This document shows, one piece after another, positions 8,122-16,727 of a stretch of 64,000 nucleotides of DNA (positions are counted from its first letter, which is position 1; every line of letters starts with the position of its first letter). Under the pieces are notes generated by a model. It was not told where the DNA came from. It made no database searches and saw only the letters and a program-made list of their open reading frames with translations. The stretch spans positions 1,612,001 through 1,676,000 of the forward strand of contig NZ_CP071872.1 in NCBI RefSeq assembly GCF_022647665.1. Reading direction: 5' to 3'. The position numbers and the translations under genes were made by a program. Source of the stretch: Streptomyces formicae (GTDB lineage Bacteria > Actinomycetota > Actinomycetes > Streptomycetales > Streptomycetaceae).

Positions 8122-8819
8122 GGGACGTCCAGCCGGTAGCCCACCCCGTGGACCGTGTGGACCAGCCGCGGTTCGCCTCCGGCCTCCAGTTTGCGGCGCA
8201 GATAACCCACGTACACGGCGAGCGAGTTGGAGGCCGGCCCGAAGTCGCGGCCCCAGACCTGCTCGTGGATCAGCTCGCGGGTGAGCACCTGCCGGGGGTG
8301 GCGCAGCAGGAGCTCCAGGAGCGCGCACTCGGTACGGCTGAACTCCACCGGGCGTCCTGCTCTGCTGCCGGTACGGGTGACCGGGTCCAGCACAAGGTCC
8401 GCGAAGCTCAGCCCGTCCGGGTCGTCGGGCCCGTCGGGGGCCGCACGGCGCAGCAGGGCCCGCACCCGTGCGGTCAGTTCGTCGAGCGCGAAGGGCTTCA
8501 CGAGATAGTCGTCGGCTCCCGCGTCCAGGCCGTCGACCCGCTCGCTCACCGAGTCCAGCGCGGTGAGCACGATGACGGGGGTCCGGTCGCCCAGCGCCCG
8601 CAGCCGCCGGCACACGGCCAGCCCGTCCAGCACCGGCATCATCACATCGAGCACGAGCGCGTCCGGCTGCCACGCGGCCATCTCGGAGAGCGCGGCGAGC
8701 CCGTCCGCCGCCTCCCGGATGTCGTACCCCTCGACGCAGAGGGCGTCCCCCACCGCGGCCCGTACCTCCGGATCGTCGTCGACGACCAGGATCCTCGCTG
8801 CTCCCACGGCCTCTCCCAT
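8118..8819 (-). CDS. OmpR-family response regulator
   Basis: 233 residues from ATG at 8819 ([16 protein letters not shown]). The longer frame upstream lacks similarity, so this start was chosen. The receiver domain has the acidic pair in ILVVDDD, phospho-acceptor Asp58 (LVLDVMMP) and Lys108 (DYLVKPF). The C-terminal winged helix contains [25 protein letters not shown] and [16 protein letters not shown]. The 11-bp direct repeats TCTTAG at 8844-8849 and 8855-8860, in the 64-bp gap to the murG-like gene, have the period expected of an OmpR-type dimer site. Regulation of both divergent units is therefore plausible. Confidence 0.93.
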   Translation of the reverse strand: MGEAVGAARILVVDDDPEVRAAVGDALCVEGYDIREAADGLAALSEMAAWQPDALVLDVMMPVLDGLAVCRRLRALGDRTPVIVLTALDSVSERVDGLDAGADDYLVKPFALDELTARVRALLRRAAPDGPDDPDGLSFADLVLDPVTRTGSRAGRPVEFSRTECALLELLLRHPRQVLTRELIHEQVWGRDFGPASNSLAVYVGYLRRKLEAGGEPRLVHTVHGVGYRLDVP

Positions 8820-8843
8820 GGCGCCAAGCCTGCCAAACCGGCT

Positions 8844-8860
8844 TCTTAGATCCCTCTTAG
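8844..8860. promoter_or_regulatory. Direct repeats typical of an OmpR-type binding site
   Basis: TCTTAG occurs at 8844-8849 and 8855-8860, exactly 11 bp apart, between the divergent response-regulator and murG-like genes. One helical turn spacing is the usual head-to-tail arrangement for OmpR/PhoB regulators. The assignment to the adjacent regulator is inferred. Confidence 0.5.
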
Positions 8861-8883
8861 GACGCTTCGCGAGCGTGGCTGCC

Positions 8884-10074
8884 ATGCGCACACCACCCCT
8901 TTCCCGTCCCGCGGAGCGACCAGGACCCGGCCGGTGGACCGCCGGGGAACCGCTGTCCGTCGTGATCGGCGCCGGCGGCACCGGCGGCCACATCTACCCC
9001 GGCCTCGCGCTCGCGGAAGGGCTGCGGCGGGCCGTCCCCGACGCCGTGATCTCCTTCGTCGGCACCACCCGCGGCCTGGAGACCGAGCTGATACCGGCCG
9101 CGGGACACCGGCTGCACACCGTCGACATGATCCCCTTCGACCCGTCCCTGGGCGCGCGGCGCTATCTGCTGCCCGCCGCGCTGCTGAAGTCCGGCGCCCA
9201 GTGCCGGGCGATCCTGCGCGCCCAGCGTGCCCACATCGCCGTCGGCATGGGCGGCTATCCGAGCGCGCCCGTCATCCTCGGCGCCCGGCTCGCCGGACTG
9301 CCGAGCCTCATCCACGAGTCCAACGCCGTGCCCGGGCGGGCCAACCAGTTCGCGGCCCGGCTCACCCCGCATCTCGCGGTCGCCTTCGACCGCAGCCGGG
9401 CCCATCTGGCCGGCGGCGAGAACGCCCTGACCACCGGGATGCCCATCGCCGCGCCGCTCGCCGCGCTCGACCGCGGTGCGCTGCGCGCGCACGCACGCCA
9501 GGTGTTCGGGGTCCCGGAGGGCGCGCGACTGCTGGTGGTCAACGGCGGAAGCCTCGGCGCGGCGCGGCTCACCGAGGCCGCGACCGCTCTCGCGCACCGC
9601 TGGCGCGGCCGTACGGACGTCCGTCTGCTGATCAAGACCGGGCCTGCCGCGCTGGAGGAGACCCGGCGCAGGCTCGACGACTCGCCGGTCGCGCGGGCCG
9701 TCCCGTACCTCGACCGGATGGACCTCGCCTACGCCGCCGCCGACCTCGTCGTCTGCCGCGCCGGCTCGGCGACCGTCGCCGAACTCGCCGCCACCGGGAC
9801 ACCTGCCGTCCTCGTCCCCTACCCCCATGCCCCGGGCGACCACCAGACGCACAACGCCCGGGTGCTGACCGATGCCGGAGCCGGACTGCTCCTGCCCGAC
9901 GCCGAAACCACCGCCGAACGGCTCGACGCGCTCATCGGGCCCCTGCTCGCCGACCCGGCACGGCTGGCCGCGATGAGCACGGCCGCCGACCCGGGACCGC
10001 ACGCCCGGGCCGCGGACCTGCTCGCCGCCCGTGTCCTCGAACTCGCCTCGCCCACCCAGGAGTACGCAGCATGA
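8884..10074 (+). CDS. MurG-like UDP-GlcNAc:lipid glycosyltransferase paralogue
   Basis: 396 residues from ATG at 8884. It belongs to family GT28 (GT-B fold): the N-terminal glycine-rich loop [19 protein letters not shown], the acceptor-side motif [16 protein letters not shown], the lipid-side [13 protein letters not shown], and the donor-binding C-terminal pattern [23 protein letters not shown]...HQTHNA. MurG transfers GlcNAc from UDP-GlcNAc to lipid I on the inner membrane face. It is not in a dcw cluster; it is coupled by ATGA overlap to a LegB-like dehydratase and divergent from a two-component system. It is more likely a conditional or specialised paralogue than the housekeeping MurG. Confidence 0.85.
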   Translation: MRTPPLSRPAERPGPGRWTAGEPLSVVIGAGGTGGHIYPGLALAEGLRRAVPDAVISFVGTTRGLETELIPAAGHRLHTVDMIPFDPSLGARRYLLPAALLKSGAQCRAILRAQRAHIAVGMGGYPSAPVILGARLAGLPSLIHESNAVPGRANQFAARLTPHLAVAFDRSRAHLAGGENALTTGMPIAAPLAALDRGALRAHARQVFGVPEGARLLVVNGGSLGAARLTEAATALAHRWRGRTDVRLLIKTGPAALEETRRRLDDSPVARAVPYLDRMDLAYAAADLVVCRAGSATVAELAATGTPAVLVPYPHAPGDHQTHNARVLTDAGAGLLLPDAETTAERLDALIGPLLADPARLAAMSTAADPGPHARAADLLAARVLELASPTQEYAA

Positions 10075-11051
10075 ACTGGCACGACCGCACCGTCCTCGTC
10101 ACCGGCGCCGAAGGCTTCATCGGCTCCACGCTCGTCGATCTCCTCGTGGAGCGCGGGGCACGCGTCCGGGCCCTCGTCCACTACAAGCCGTACGCGGAGA
10201 AGGGCCATCTGGCCCACCGCATGGGCGAGGTGGAGATGATCGCGGGCGATGTGCGCGACGCGGGCCGGGTGACGGACGCCGTCGCCGGCTGCGACACGGT
10301 CTTCCACCTGGCCGCGCTCATCGGCATCCCGTACAGCTACGACTCGCCCGGTGCCTACGTCCAGACGAATGTGAACGGCACCGAGAACATCGCGGAGGCC
10401 TGCCGCAGGCACGGCGTCCGCAGGCTGGTGCACACCTCCACCAGCGAGGTGTACGGAACGGCCCTGACCGTTCCGATCTCCGAGGACCATCCGCTCCAGC
10501 CGCAGTCCCCGTACTCCGCATCGAAGATCGGCGCGGACATGATGGCGCTGTCGCACTGGCACGCCTTCGGACTGCCGGTGACGGTCGTACGGCCCTTCAA
10601 CACCTATGGCCCGCGTCAGTCGGCACGGGCCGTGATCCCCACGATCCTTGCCCAACTCCACGCCGGAGCCCGGGAGATCAGGCTCGGCTCGCTCGCGCCG
10701 ACCCGCGACTTCACCTATGTCACGGACACGGCACGAGGCTTTCTGGCCGCTGCGGACTGCGACCGGGCCCTCGGACAGGTCGTCAACCTCGGTACGGGCC
10801 AGGAGATCTCGATCGGGGACCTGGCCGGCAAGCTCATCGCCGCCTCGGGGCGACGGGCCGAGGTCGTCGTCGACCCGGCCCGGCTGCGCCCGTCCGGCAG
10901 CGAGGTGGAGCGGCTGCTGTCCGACAACCGCAGGGCGCGGGAGTGGGCGGGCTGGGAGCCGGAGGTCCCCCTGGAGGAGGGGCTGAAGCGGACGTCGGAG
11001 TGGGTGGCCGAGCATCTGGATCTCTTCACGGCGGACCGGTACCAGGTCTGA
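10071..11051 (+). CDS. NAD-dependent sugar-nucleotide epimerase/dehydratase, LegB-like
   Basis: 326 residues, ATG overlapping the previous stop. Extended SDR: Rossmann motif TGAEGFIGS near the N-terminus, active-site HTSTSEVYGTA and the catalytic YSASK. HLAALIGIPYSY, VRPFNTYGPRQSARAVIPTI and LGSLAPTRDFTYVTDTARGF are the phrases I associate with UDP-GlcNAc 4,6-dehydratases of the LegB type (first step to legionaminic-acid-like sugars). No other nonulosonic-acid genes are seen here. With the MurG paralogue it may supply a modified UDP-HexNAc; that is inference. The final product cannot be predicted from this pair alone. Confidence 0.82.
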   Translation: MNWHDRTVLVTGAEGFIGSTLVDLLVERGARVRALVHYKPYAEKGHLAHRMGEVEMIAGDVRDAGRVTDAVAGCDTVFHLAALIGIPYSYDSPGAYVQTNVNGTENIAEACRRHGVRRLVHTSTSEVYGTALTVPISEDHPLQPQSPYSASKIGADMMALSHWHAFGLPVTVVRPFNTYGPRQSARAVIPTILAQLHAGAREIRLGSLAPTRDFTYVTDTARGFLAAADCDRALGQVVNLGTGQEISIGDLAGKLIAASGRRAEVVVDPARLRPSGSEVERLLSDNRRAREWAGWEPEVPLEEGLKRTSEWVAEHLDLFTADRYQV

Positions 11052-11196
11052 GCCGATGCCGGTGCCGCTGCCGCTCCCGCGGGGCGCCGGTCAGCAGCGG
11101 CTCTCCGCGGGCCGGCTGCCAAGGGATTCGCGTGGGCCGGCCCCTCGGGGTCCCGTACGGCCGGCTGCCGGCAGTCCCGTACGGGCCGCCCGGCTC

Positions 11197-11847
11197 CTAG
11201 GGGTTCCGCGTGGGCCCGTCCGTCTGCGCCGCCGCTCTCAGCCCGCCCAGCAGCACCGCGGTGAAGCGGCGGACCCAGTCCTCGTCGACGGGCCCGCCGC
11301 TCACCAGCGCCCGGTGCACCACCGCGCCCGCGATCACGTCGAAGATCAGGTCGGCGGTGCGGGCGGCCGCCTCCGGGTCGGGCTCCGCCGGGAGTTCGCC
11401 GCGGTCCTGGGCCCGGGCACGGCCCTCCAGCACGAGGCGCTTCTGACGGTCGACGATCGAGACCCGGATGCGCTCGCGCAGCGGCTCGTCACGTGTCGAC
11501 TCGGCGACCACGGCCATCAGCGCGGTCCTGGCCTCCGGCCGCTGGAGCAGCGCCGCGAACTGCAGCACCACACCCTCGATGTCCGCGGCGAGCGAGCCAC
11601 GGTCGGGGAGTTCCAGCTCGTCGAAGAGGACGGCGACCGCGTCCACGACGAGTTCGCTCTTGCCCGCCCAGCGCCGGTAGAGGGTGGTCTTGGCCACCCC
11701 GGCCCGGGCCGCCACATCGCCCAGCGTCAGCTTGGACCAGCCCAGCTCGACCAGGGCGGCCCTGGTCGCCTCCAGGATCGCGGTGTCCGCCTCGGCGCTG
11801 CGGGGGCGGCCGGGGCGGAGCGGTTTCGGACGGCTGCGGCTGCACAT
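11197..11847 (-). CDS. TetR-family transcriptional repressor
   Basis: 216 residues from ATG at 11847 (MCSRSRPKPL); an alternative ATG is at 11859. The N-terminal HTH reads LTLGDVAARAGVAKTTLYRRWAGK, typical of TetR. The C-terminal region with VVLQFAALLQRPEARTALMAVVAESTRD and FDVIAGAVVHRALVSGGP fits the TetR_C ligand-binding domain of the AcrR-like 'YRRW' group. A 17-bp dyad (11932-11948) in its upstream region is the probable operator. It is convergent with the LegB-like gene; no obvious target other than itself is adjacent. Confidence 0.88.
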   Translation of the reverse strand: MCSRSRPKPLRPGRPRSAEADTAILEATRAALVELGWSKLTLGDVAARAGVAKTTLYRRWAGKSELVVDAVAVLFDELELPDRGSLAADIEGVVLQFAALLQRPEARTALMAVVAESTRDEPLRERIRVSIVDRQKRLVLEGRARAQDRGELPAEPDPEAAARTADLIFDVIAGAVVHRALVSGGPVDEDWVRRFTAVLLGGLRAAAQTDGPTRNP

Positions 11848-11931
11848 GACCGCGACCATACCCGCCGGTAGGTCGAGCGTTGTGAGCCACTTCACCGGTC
11901 GGGGGTTCCCGGTCCCGTGGTATTCCAGTTA

Positions 11932-11948
11932 CGCTACGACCCGTAGCG
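11932..11948. promoter_or_regulatory. TetR operator candidate
   Basis: CGCTACG and CGTAGCG are perfect 7-bp arms around a 3-bp centre, 85 bp upstream of the TetR start and 150 bp before the next plus-strand gene. The form is usual for TetR dimer sites in Streptomyces. Whether it also controls the thioredoxin-TPR gene is open. Confidence 0.6.
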
Positions 11949-12097
11949 AAAGCGTGAGCTGAGCGACGACCACAGGCGCCAGGTGGGGACCCGGCGCCAC
12001 AGTACGCGGCACCGGCACCGGGAGTACACGACATCGGCGGCCGGGGTCTTTCACCCGTGCTTTTCATTCGTGCGCGCGGAGGGGGGAGGATGTACTC

Positions 12098-13072
12098 ATG
12101 CAGCCTAGGAACATGTCCATGAGCGGCGTCGTCGACCTCGCCGCGGTGAAGGCGGCCGGCGAGGCCAAGACCAAGGCGGAGCAGGCGCGTGCCGAGGCCG
12201 CCCGGCACGGCGGCGGCGGTGCCGTGCCCCCCTCCAGCCTGGTGATCGACGTCGACGAGGCGGGCTTCGAGCGCGACATCCTCCAGCGCTCGGCCGAGGT
12301 CCCGGTCGTCATCGACTTCTGGGCCGAGTGGTGCGAGCCCTGCAAGCAGCTGAGCCCGGTCCTGGAGCGGCTGGCCCGTGAGTACAACGGCCGCTTCGTG
12401 CTTGCCAAGATCGACGTCGAAGCCAACCAGATGCTGATGCAGCAGTTCGGGATCCAGGGCATCCCGGCTGTCTTCGCGGTGGTCGCCGGCCAGGCGCTGC
12501 CGCTCTTCCAGGGTCTCGCGCCCGAGCCGCAGATCCGGCAGACCCTCGACCAGCTGATCCAGGTCGGCGAGGAGCGCTTCGGGCTGACCGGTCTCACCGT
12601 CGACCAGGACGCCGCCGACGCCCCCGCGGCCGAACAGCCCCAGACTCCGGCCGGGCCGTACGACGCGCTGCTCGAGGCCGCCGTGCAGGCGCTCGACGCG
12701 GGTGACCTCGGCGGCGCCGTGCAGGCGTACAGGAACGTGCTCGCCGACGACCCGGGCAACATCGAGGCCAAGCTCGGCCTCGCCCAGGCCGAACTGCTCG
12801 CCCGGGTACGGGACATGGATGCGCAGAAAGTGCGCAAGGACGCCGCCGACAAGCCGGACGACGTCCAGGCCCAGATCGCCGCGGCCGACCTGGATCTGGT
12901 CGGCGGTCACGTGGAGGACGCCTTCGGCAGGCTCGTCGACACGGTGCGGCGCACGGCGGGCGAGGACCGCGACGCCGCGCGGTTGCGGCTGCTGGAGCTG
13001 TTCGAGGTGATCGGTCCGGACGATCCGCGGGTGTCCGCGGCGCGCACGGCGCTCGCGCGCGTGCTGTTCTGA
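12098..13072 (+). CDS. Thioredoxin-TPR protein, CnoX/YbbN-like
   Basis: 324 residues; strong GGGAGG about 10 bases before the ATG. A short N-terminal coiled/alanine-rich segment (residues 15-37) is followed by a thioredoxin fold (about 48-160) with the active-site motif WCEPC. Then come an acidic linker and a helical C-terminal region (about 185-324) made of TPR-like repeats (LLEAAVQALDAGDLGGAVQAYRNVL; AKLGLAQAELLARV). E. coli YbbN/CnoX with this architecture protects clients from over-oxidation and hands them to GroEL. CnoX of E. coli lacks the CxxC pair, whereas this one keeps it. Cytoplasmic. Confidence 0.88.
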   Translation: MQPRNMSMSGVVDLAAVKAAGEAKTKAEQARAEAARHGGGGAVPPSSLVIDVDEAGFERDILQRSAEVPVVIDFWAEWCEPCKQLSPVLERLAREYNGRFVLAKIDVEANQMLMQQFGIQGIPAVFAVVAGQALPLFQGLAPEPQIRQTLDQLIQVGEERFGLTGLTVDQDAADAPAAEQPQTPAGPYDALLEAAVQALDAGDLGGAVQAYRNVLADDPGNIEAKLGLAQAELLARVRDMDAQKVRKDAADKPDDVQAQIAAADLDLVGGHVEDAFGRLVDTVRRTAGEDRDAARLRLLELFEVIGPDDPRVSAARTALARVLF

Positions 13073-13132
13073 TCCGGGGCGCCTGATCGATCGCCGGCCA
13101 CGGCGCGCGATTTGGCGACACAGTGACAAAGG

Positions 13133-13170
13133 GCGGCCGCGTTTTACCAAAACTTGGTAAACGCGGCCGC
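13133..13170. terminator. Terminator after thioredoxin-TPR gene
   Basis: Left arm GCGGCCGCGTTTTACCAA (13133-13150) pairs with TTGGTAAACGCGGCCGC (13154-13170), with one bulged T and a 3-base loop. It starts 60 bp past the stop codon. Confidence 0.85.
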
Positions 13171-13671
13171 TGTTACTCGCAGTAAATCAACTCAATTGTT
13201 CTGTCCCCTTTTTAGGGGCAATCTCCCCATCTGTCGAACCCGCCTGAGGCACCCTCTGTGGCCGCATCGCGCCGCCCCGTCGCGGCGTGGTTATCCGTCC
13301 GTTACTAGTGAGTAACGAACCCCCTTGTGCCCCGGCGCGTAATGCACCACGATCGGCGACGCTCGGTCCATCACCGCACCAGCCCGGCATCCAGTCGCGT
13401 CCGCGGTCCTGGGTCCCCACCGAGCGGGCCGGCGGCAGAGGCGCCGGCCGCGGACAGGGGGGTTCCTGACCGACCGGCAGGGCCTGTCCGAATGCGGTTG
13501 CGCGAAGGCGTGGCCAGTGGTTGTCGCTCGGGGGTGATCGCCGGTGATTCGGACGCGGCTAGCGCCTGAGGCACAGGCGCTCTCCTTCCCGAGGACGTAG
13601 CACTTCTCCCATCCCAGGACGGACCTCCTCGGTCCGTACCGGAGATGTACGTCCGAGAAGGAGGAACAGAT
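13171..13671 (+). promoter_or_regulatory. Long structured leader/intergenic region before the DUF6230 operon
   Basis: About 500 bp with no convincing ORF. It contains TTACT-CGC-AGTAA (13173-13185) and CGTTACT-AGTG-AGTAACG (13300-13317), two related dyads 128 bp apart. It also contains a nested GC-rich hairpin (GTCCGCGG 13399-13406 with CCGCGGAC 13448-13455), a terminator-like stem AGCGCCTG/CAGGCGCT (13561-13581), and a hairpin over the ribosome-binding site (13624-13664). It may be a long 5' leader, a promoter region, or the site of a small RNA. Nothing protein-coding is supported. Confidence 0.5.
13624..13664 (+). promoter_or_regulatory. Hairpin sequestering the Shine-Dalgarno of the DUF6230 gene
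   Basis: CCTCCT (13624-13629) is the exact complement of the SD AGGAGG (13659-13664). The inner CGG/CCG pairs extend the stem across a small bulge. The folded form would hide the ribosome-binding site 7 bases before the ATG. Seen in sequence; a regulatory role is inferred. Confidence 0.5.
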
Positions 13672-14316
13672 ATGTCCCAGGTACGTGGTGGGACCAGATG
13701 GAAGCGGTTCGCGGTCGTCATGGTGCCGTCCGTGGCCGCGACGGCCGCGATAGGCGTCGGCCTGGCACAGGGCGCGCTGGCGGCGTCGTTCGCGGTGTCG
13801 GGCCAGGAGTTCAAGGTCACGACCGACTCCCTCGACGGCACTGGGTTCGCCCAGTACGGCGGCGTCGACATGGGGTACAAGGACCTCAAGGGTGACGAGA
13901 AGGTCGCGCACCCGGTGGCGATCTCGACCTTCAAGAACGCCACGATCAAGGGCATGTGCCAGTCCGTCGTGACGGACGTGCCGGGGCTCGGCAAGATCAC
14001 GCTGCAGCTCAGGGCGGGCGACGGCAAGAGCAAGGTCCTTGCCAAGGACCTGTACCTCGACGTCACCGAGCTCCAGGCCAACGCGACGTTCTCGAACATC
14101 GACATCGGCGTGGCGACGAAGGACCAGAGCAAGGGTCCGGCAGTCAAGGACACGTCTACCCTGCCCAACGGCTTTGCCCAGCAGGCCGACCGGGCGGTGC
14201 TGACCGATGTCAAGCAGAAGGCGTGGGCGACCACTGCCGGCACTTTCACCCTCGGCGGCCTCAAGATGAGCCTGCACAAGGGTGACGGCCAGCCGGGCAA
14301 GGTCGAGTGCTACTGA
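13672..14316 (+). CDS. DUF6230-family exported protein
   Basis: 214 residues from ATG at 13672 behind GAAGGAGGAACAGAT. An N-terminal signal-like segment (residues about 10-37: KRFAVVMVPSVAATAAIGVGLAQGALAASFA) precedes a beta-rich domain. The domain contains QADRAVLTDVKQKAWATTAGTFTLGGLKMSL near the C-terminus and a C-terminal Cys-Tyr. These features match the Streptomyces DUF6230 family, whose function is unknown. It is the first of three genes; the DUF6114 gene follows after 94 bp and a secreted Ser/Pro-rich protein after that. It probably acts at the cell surface. Confidence 0.8.
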   Translation: MSQVRGGTRWKRFAVVMVPSVAATAAIGVGLAQGALAASFAVSGQEFKVTTDSLDGTGFAQYGGVDMGYKDLKGDEKVAHPVAISTFKNATIKGMCQSVVTDVPGLGKITLQLRAGDGKSKVLAKDLYLDVTELQANATFSNIDIGVATKDQSKGPAVKDTSTLPNGFAQQADRAVLTDVKQKAWATTAGTFTLGGLKMSLHKGDGQPGKVECY

Positions 14317-14410
14317 CGGTCATCCCGTCGGGCGGGCGGGGAAGTCGTCCCGACTTTGTCGCCCGCCCAACTCTCCACACAGCAACACCAGTTCCAGGGA
14401 GCTGTTTTCC

Positions 14411-14959
14411 ATGAGCGCCGAGTCCACCGGGCAGAACGAGCACTACCTTCGCGTCTACCGCCGGCGGTTCCGTACCTGGCGGGGACAGCGCCCTTTCTGG
14501 GCAGGCCTGTTCACCCTGCTCGGCGGAATTCCGATCGCCTACTTCCCGTACGCGAGCTTCAAGCTCGGCCACATGACGCTGTCGATGGCGACGACCGCGG
14601 GTGCCGGATCGCTGATCATCGGCGTACTGCTGGTCACACTGGGCCTGACCATGTGGTTCCAGCCCCTCGTCAGAATCTTCGCGGGTGTTGCCGCGATTCT
14701 GCTGGCGCTGATCTCCATCCCGGTGGCCAATCTGGGCGGATTCGTCATCGGATTCCTGTTCTCGCTGATCGGCGGCGCGCTCTCGCTTTCCTGGGCGCCC
14801 GGGCGGCCGGCCGAGGACACCGCTCAGCCGAACGCCCCGGTGACCGCCCGTGAGGGCGACGCCGGCGTTCCGCTCGTACCCGGCCCGCAGTTCTCGGACA
14901 CCGTGCAGCTGACGCAGACGACTGGCCAGACCGAAGGCGGGAGGAACAGTGCAGGGTGA
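14411..14959 (+). CDS. DUF6114-family membrane protein
   Basis: 182 residues. The cytosolic N-terminus (RVYRRRFRTWRGQRPFWAG) is followed by four hydrophobic helices between about residues 30 and 128 (LFTLLGGIPIAYFPY; MATTAGAGSLIIGVLLVTLGLTMWF; IFAGVAAILLALISIPVANLG; GFVIGFLFSLIGGALSLSW). A polar C-terminal tail with VPGPQFSDTVQL completes it. The RRFRxWRGxRPFWAG opening is the DUF6114 hallmark. It is invariably placed beside DUF6230 in the Streptomyces I recall, so the two likely function together in the envelope. Function unknown. Confidence 0.8.
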   Translation: MSAESTGQNEHYLRVYRRRFRTWRGQRPFWAGLFTLLGGIPIAYFPYASFKLGHMTLSMATTAGAGSLIIGVLLVTLGLTMWFQPLVRIFAGVAAILLALISIPVANLGGFVIGFLFSLIGGALSLSWAPGRPAEDTAQPNAPVTAREGDAGVPLVPGPQFSDTVQLTQTTGQTEGGRNSAG

Positions 14960-16199
14960 TGTCACACCGCTGACCACGGCCGGTGGTGATGGCGTTGAGG
15001 CCAGACAGGGCCCACGCCACGCGGCACCGAGGAAGTCTTTGCTGAGTAAGCTCCAAAAGCCGGCTGGCAAGGCGTTCGCCCTGGCCGCGATGCCTACTGC
15101 TGTTTTTGTGGGCATGGGGCTCACCCCCAAGCTTGCGCTCGCCGACGACAAGGACATCCCCTTCGCGCCCGGCCCGTGCGTGACCCGCTCGGACGAGCCG
15201 TCGGAGTCCGAGTCGCCGTCCGCCTCGGAGTCGCCGACGCCCTCGGACGATGCCTCGGAGGACTCCTCCGAGAAGCCGTCGGAGAGCCCTTCCGGTGACA
15301 CGGGCGACGGTCAGGACGAGCCGGAGCCGGGAGCCTCGCCGTCGGCGTCCGATTCGGCGGACAAGCCGGACGAGCAGTCCGCCTCGCCGGCGCCGTCCGA
15401 GACCAGGAACCCGCTCGACCCGCTGGGCGTCGGCGACGCGCTCGAGGACCTCCTCGACGGTCCCGACGCGGCGCCGACCTCCTCCGCACCTGCACCGAGC
15501 GACACGGCGAAGCCGTCCGAGTCGGCCCCGTCCGAGTCGGACGAACCGGCGAAGGACCCGGTCTCCGGCACGGTCGACAAGACCAAGGACGCCATCAAGG
15601 ACGCCGCCGACAAGGCCGGCGCCGAGGTCGAGGAGCTCGACGACAAGGTCAAGGGCCTCGACCCGGTCAAGGACGAGGACATCCCGGACGGCGCCAAGCC
15701 GCGCTTCCCGTGCCCGACCACGGACCCGGAAGCTCTGGCCGCGGCCGAGCTGGAACCGGGCATCCCACTGCTCCCTGACGACCCCTGGGTGCTGGAGAGC
15801 ACGAAGCTCACCCTGACGGGCCTCGACTACAAGGGCATCGTCGAGGTCAAGACGGGCAGCGGCAAGGTCAAGAAGGTCCTGAAGTTCACCGCGACGGGTG
15901 TGGACATCAAGGACCTCCACCAGCTGGTGGTCGGCCCGAACGGCACCACCGCGCACGTCGAGGCGGCGGAGGGCTCCACGTCCACGATCCGCAACGGCAC
16001 GGTGACCATGTACACCGAGGAGCTGAAGGGCAACCTGTTCGGGCTGATCCCTGTCACCTTCACCCCGCAGACTCCGCCGCCGCTGAACGTCCCCTTCGCC
16101 TTCTTCACCAACGTGAAGGTGACCCAGGCCGGCCAGTTCGGCGGGACGCTGACGGTGCCGGGACTGCACAACTACTTCACCGGTGGCAACGCCGGCTGA
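14949..16199 (+). CDS. Secreted Ser/Pro/Glu-rich protein of the DUF6230-DUF6114 operon
   Basis: 416 residues; GTG start overlaps the DUF6114 gene by 11 bases. A long signal region (residues about 30-67, ending LTPKLALA-DD) is followed by 150 residues of low complexity dominated by S-E-S-P-S and D-E-P repeats. Next comes a lysine/aspartate-rich helical stretch (KTKDAIKDAADKAGAEVEELDDK), then a folded C-terminal domain from about 240 (FPCPTTDPEAL... to GGTLTVPGLHNYFTGG). The acidic linker would act as a wall-spanning stalk. No sortase motif or catalytic site is visible. Function unknown; co-expression suggests one surface structure with the two preceding products. Confidence 0.75.
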   Translation: MQGDVTPLTTAGGDGVEARQGPRHAAPRKSLLSKLQKPAGKAFALAAMPTAVFVGMGLTPKLALADDKDIPFAPGPCVTRSDEPSESESPSASESPTPSDDASEDSSEKPSESPSGDTGDGQDEPEPGASPSASDSADKPDEQSASPAPSETRNPLDPLGVGDALEDLLDGPDAAPTSSAPAPSDTAKPSESAPSESDEPAKDPVSGTVDKTKDAIKDAADKAGAEVEELDDKVKGLDPVKDEDIPDGAKPRFPCPTTDPEALAAAELEPGIPLLPDDPWVLESTKLTLTGLDYKGIVEVKTGSGKVKKVLKFTATGVDIKDLHQLVVGPNGTTAHVEAAEGSTSTIRNGTVTMYTEELKGNLFGLIPVTFTPQTPPPLNVPFAFFTNVKVTQAGQFGGTLTVPGLHNYFTGGNAG

Positions 16200-16222
16200 A
16201 TCTTCCGGGAGCCGCGGAAAGG

Positions 16223-16261
16223 ACTGTGGGCCGCACCCTCGCACGGGGTGCGGCCCACAGT
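16223..16261. terminator. Terminator hairpin, left copy flanking the accessory block
   Basis: ACTGTGGGCCGCACCC (16223-16238) and its exact complement (16246-16261) form a 16-bp stem with a 7-base loop. The inner 15 bases of each arm are identical to those of the hairpin at 21479-21514 next to pyk. Confidence 0.9.
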
Positions 16262-16364
16262 CGTACCGCATGCAACTCTCCAGGATTCTCCCTGTGGTTG
16301 GCGGGCGGCTGGGAGGGATGCGAGCTGATCGGCACGGAGGAGTTCACCGCTGTGGGGGCTTCCT

Positions 16365-16727
16365 GTGAGTCTTTTCGACGATCTCGACCGGCTGGATCTT
16401 CCCGCGCATGTGCGGCGCTGGTCAGTTCTGGACCCGCAGAAGGCCGCGGGTGAGGTCAGCGAATGGATGGCGGCAGCCCAGCAGTTCGCTGCCCGCCTAC
16501 AGGCGGACTGTGCGCAACTCTCCGTCGATCAGTGGCGGAGTGCGACGGATGCATGGCTGGCCCTTTTGGCGGCAGCTGAGCGTTCGACGGGCATGCAGGG
16601 CAACGAGTGGTTGCTGCGAGATCTGTGGCTGAGGGCATCGCTGCTTGACGCGGTGGGACCGCGGCTCGATGTTCCGTTGCTTGACGCGGGGCCGGTACCC
16701 GAGCGAACCCTTGACGCCATGCCGTGA
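16365..16727 (+). CDS. Hypothetical protein, first gene of accessory block
   Basis: 120 residues from GTG at 16365 (GGGGG 7 bases upstream). Predominantly helical: FDDLDRLDLPAHVRRWSVL, AAQQFAARLQADCAQLSV, ATDAWLALLAAAERS. Two cysteine-poor, tryptophan-containing helices (W32, W54, W61) suggest a compact helical bundle. No family recognised. Its stop overlaps the GTG of the next ORF, so they form a two-gene unit. The codon use is visibly less GC-rich than in flanking genes (GTT, TTG and GAT codons), consistent with acquired DNA. Confidence 0.5.
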   Translation: MSLFDDLDRLDLPAHVRRWSVLDPQKAAGEVSEWMAAAQQFAARLQADCAQLSVDQWRSATDAWLALLAAAERSTGMQGNEWLLRDLWLRASLLDAVGPRLDVPLLDAGPVPERTLDAMP

